Positions 6,571 through 6,714 of a DNA stretch of 6,714 nucleotides are shown in pieces. A model generated the notes under the pieces. That model was not told where the DNA came from, made no database searches, and saw only the letters and a program-made list of their open reading frames with translations. Every line of letters begins with the position of its first letter. Within the stretch, counting starts at the first letter, position 1. The DNA is from Alphaproteobacteria bacterium (lineage in GTDB: Bacteria > Pseudomonadota > Alphaproteobacteria > Sneathiellales > Sneathiellaceae): contig SBHH01000227.1 of the NCBI GenBank assembly GCA_006226265.1, positions 1-6,714 on the forward strand. The letters run 5' to 3'. Made by a program: the position numbers and the translations under genes.

Positions 6571-6714
6571 ATGCGATTTGCCGCGCCCCTCATCAAGGGA
6601 ACATTGATCAAACGCTATAAGCGTTTCCTGAGTGATATCGAGCTTGAAAGCGGAGAGGTTGTAACGGCGCATGTCGCCAATCCGGGCTCGATGATGGGGC
6701 TGAAGGAGCCCGGC
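6571..6714 (+). CDS. sfsA: SfsA (sugar fermentation stimulation protein homologue), 3'-truncated by window edge
   Basis: The first 48 codons are present and the frame is still open at the window end. The translated start [20 protein letters not shown], followed by a Glu/Gly-rich turn, then [14 protein letters not shown], is the hallmark N-terminus of SfsA (E. coli: PPLQRATLIQRYKRFLADV, then LHCPNTGAMTG). The family has a nucleic-acid-binding and nuclease-like fold and was named for stimulating maltose metabolism in E. coli; its true role is poorly defined. The ATG at 6571 is preferred because family members begin only a few residues before the PL-I block and because GAAGGG lies just upstream. 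The in-frame ATG at 6529 would add 14 residues with no family match and has no ribosome binding site. It diverges from the cinA-type gene across a gap of 120 bases. Confidence 0.88.
   Translation, partial: MRFAAPLIKGTLIKRYKRFLSDIELESGEVVTAHVANPGSMMGLKEPG

Noticed and set aside
6451..6672. N-terminal extension of the cinA-type protein back to 6672
   Set aside because: It would overlap the sfsA start and contributes no CinA-family residues. The domain begins right after the ATG at 6450.

Overview
The window holds two kinds of DNA that meet at a tRNA-Leu gene. The left 5.4 kb is a co-directional (+) set of acyl-CoA metabolism genes: the 3' part of a CaiC-like acyl-CoA ligase (its start lies outside the window), an alpha-methylacyl-CoA racemase of the type III CoA-transferase fold, a second complete CaiC-like acyl-CoA ligase, and a thiolase. 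The right part, from about 5.5 kb, holds typical chromosomal genes: tRNA-Leu(UAA) and a short CinA-type molybdopterin-binding-fold protein, both on the - strand, then the first 48 codons of sfsA, diverging on the + strand.

The organism is most likely a proteobacterium, and I favour Alphaproteobacteria. This is an inference from the short, CinA-N-domain-only protein beside sfsA, and from the protein sequence style. It is not a proven placement. Hand counts of a few sampled lines give roughly 50% G+C in the catabolic genes and about 60% or more in the cinA part.

The left genes make a coherent partial pathway. Two ligases can activate carboxylic acids to CoA thioesters, using ATP and releasing AMP and PPi. 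The racemase can interconvert 2R- and 2S-methylacyl-CoA, so that both epimers enter S-specific beta-oxidation. The thiolase can perform the final thiolytic cleavage. The dehydrogenase and hydratase steps are not in the window and may lie upstream. The most economical reading is catabolism of a 2-methyl-branched acid (isoprenoid acid, steroid or bile-acid side chain, or a 2-arylpropionate), but the substrate cannot be read from the sequence. The gaps between these genes are 65, 161 and 80 nt. A single transcript is plausible, and the 161-nt gap leaves room for an extra promoter that I could not identify.

The thiolase runs convergently towards the tRNA. The 3' end of the tRNA faces the catabolic genes, which is the geometry expected for an integration at a tRNA gene, but no integrase or duplicated tRNA end is visible. 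No gene-free stretch exceeds 300 bases. I see no insertion sequence, CRISPR array, phage gene or clearly new system.
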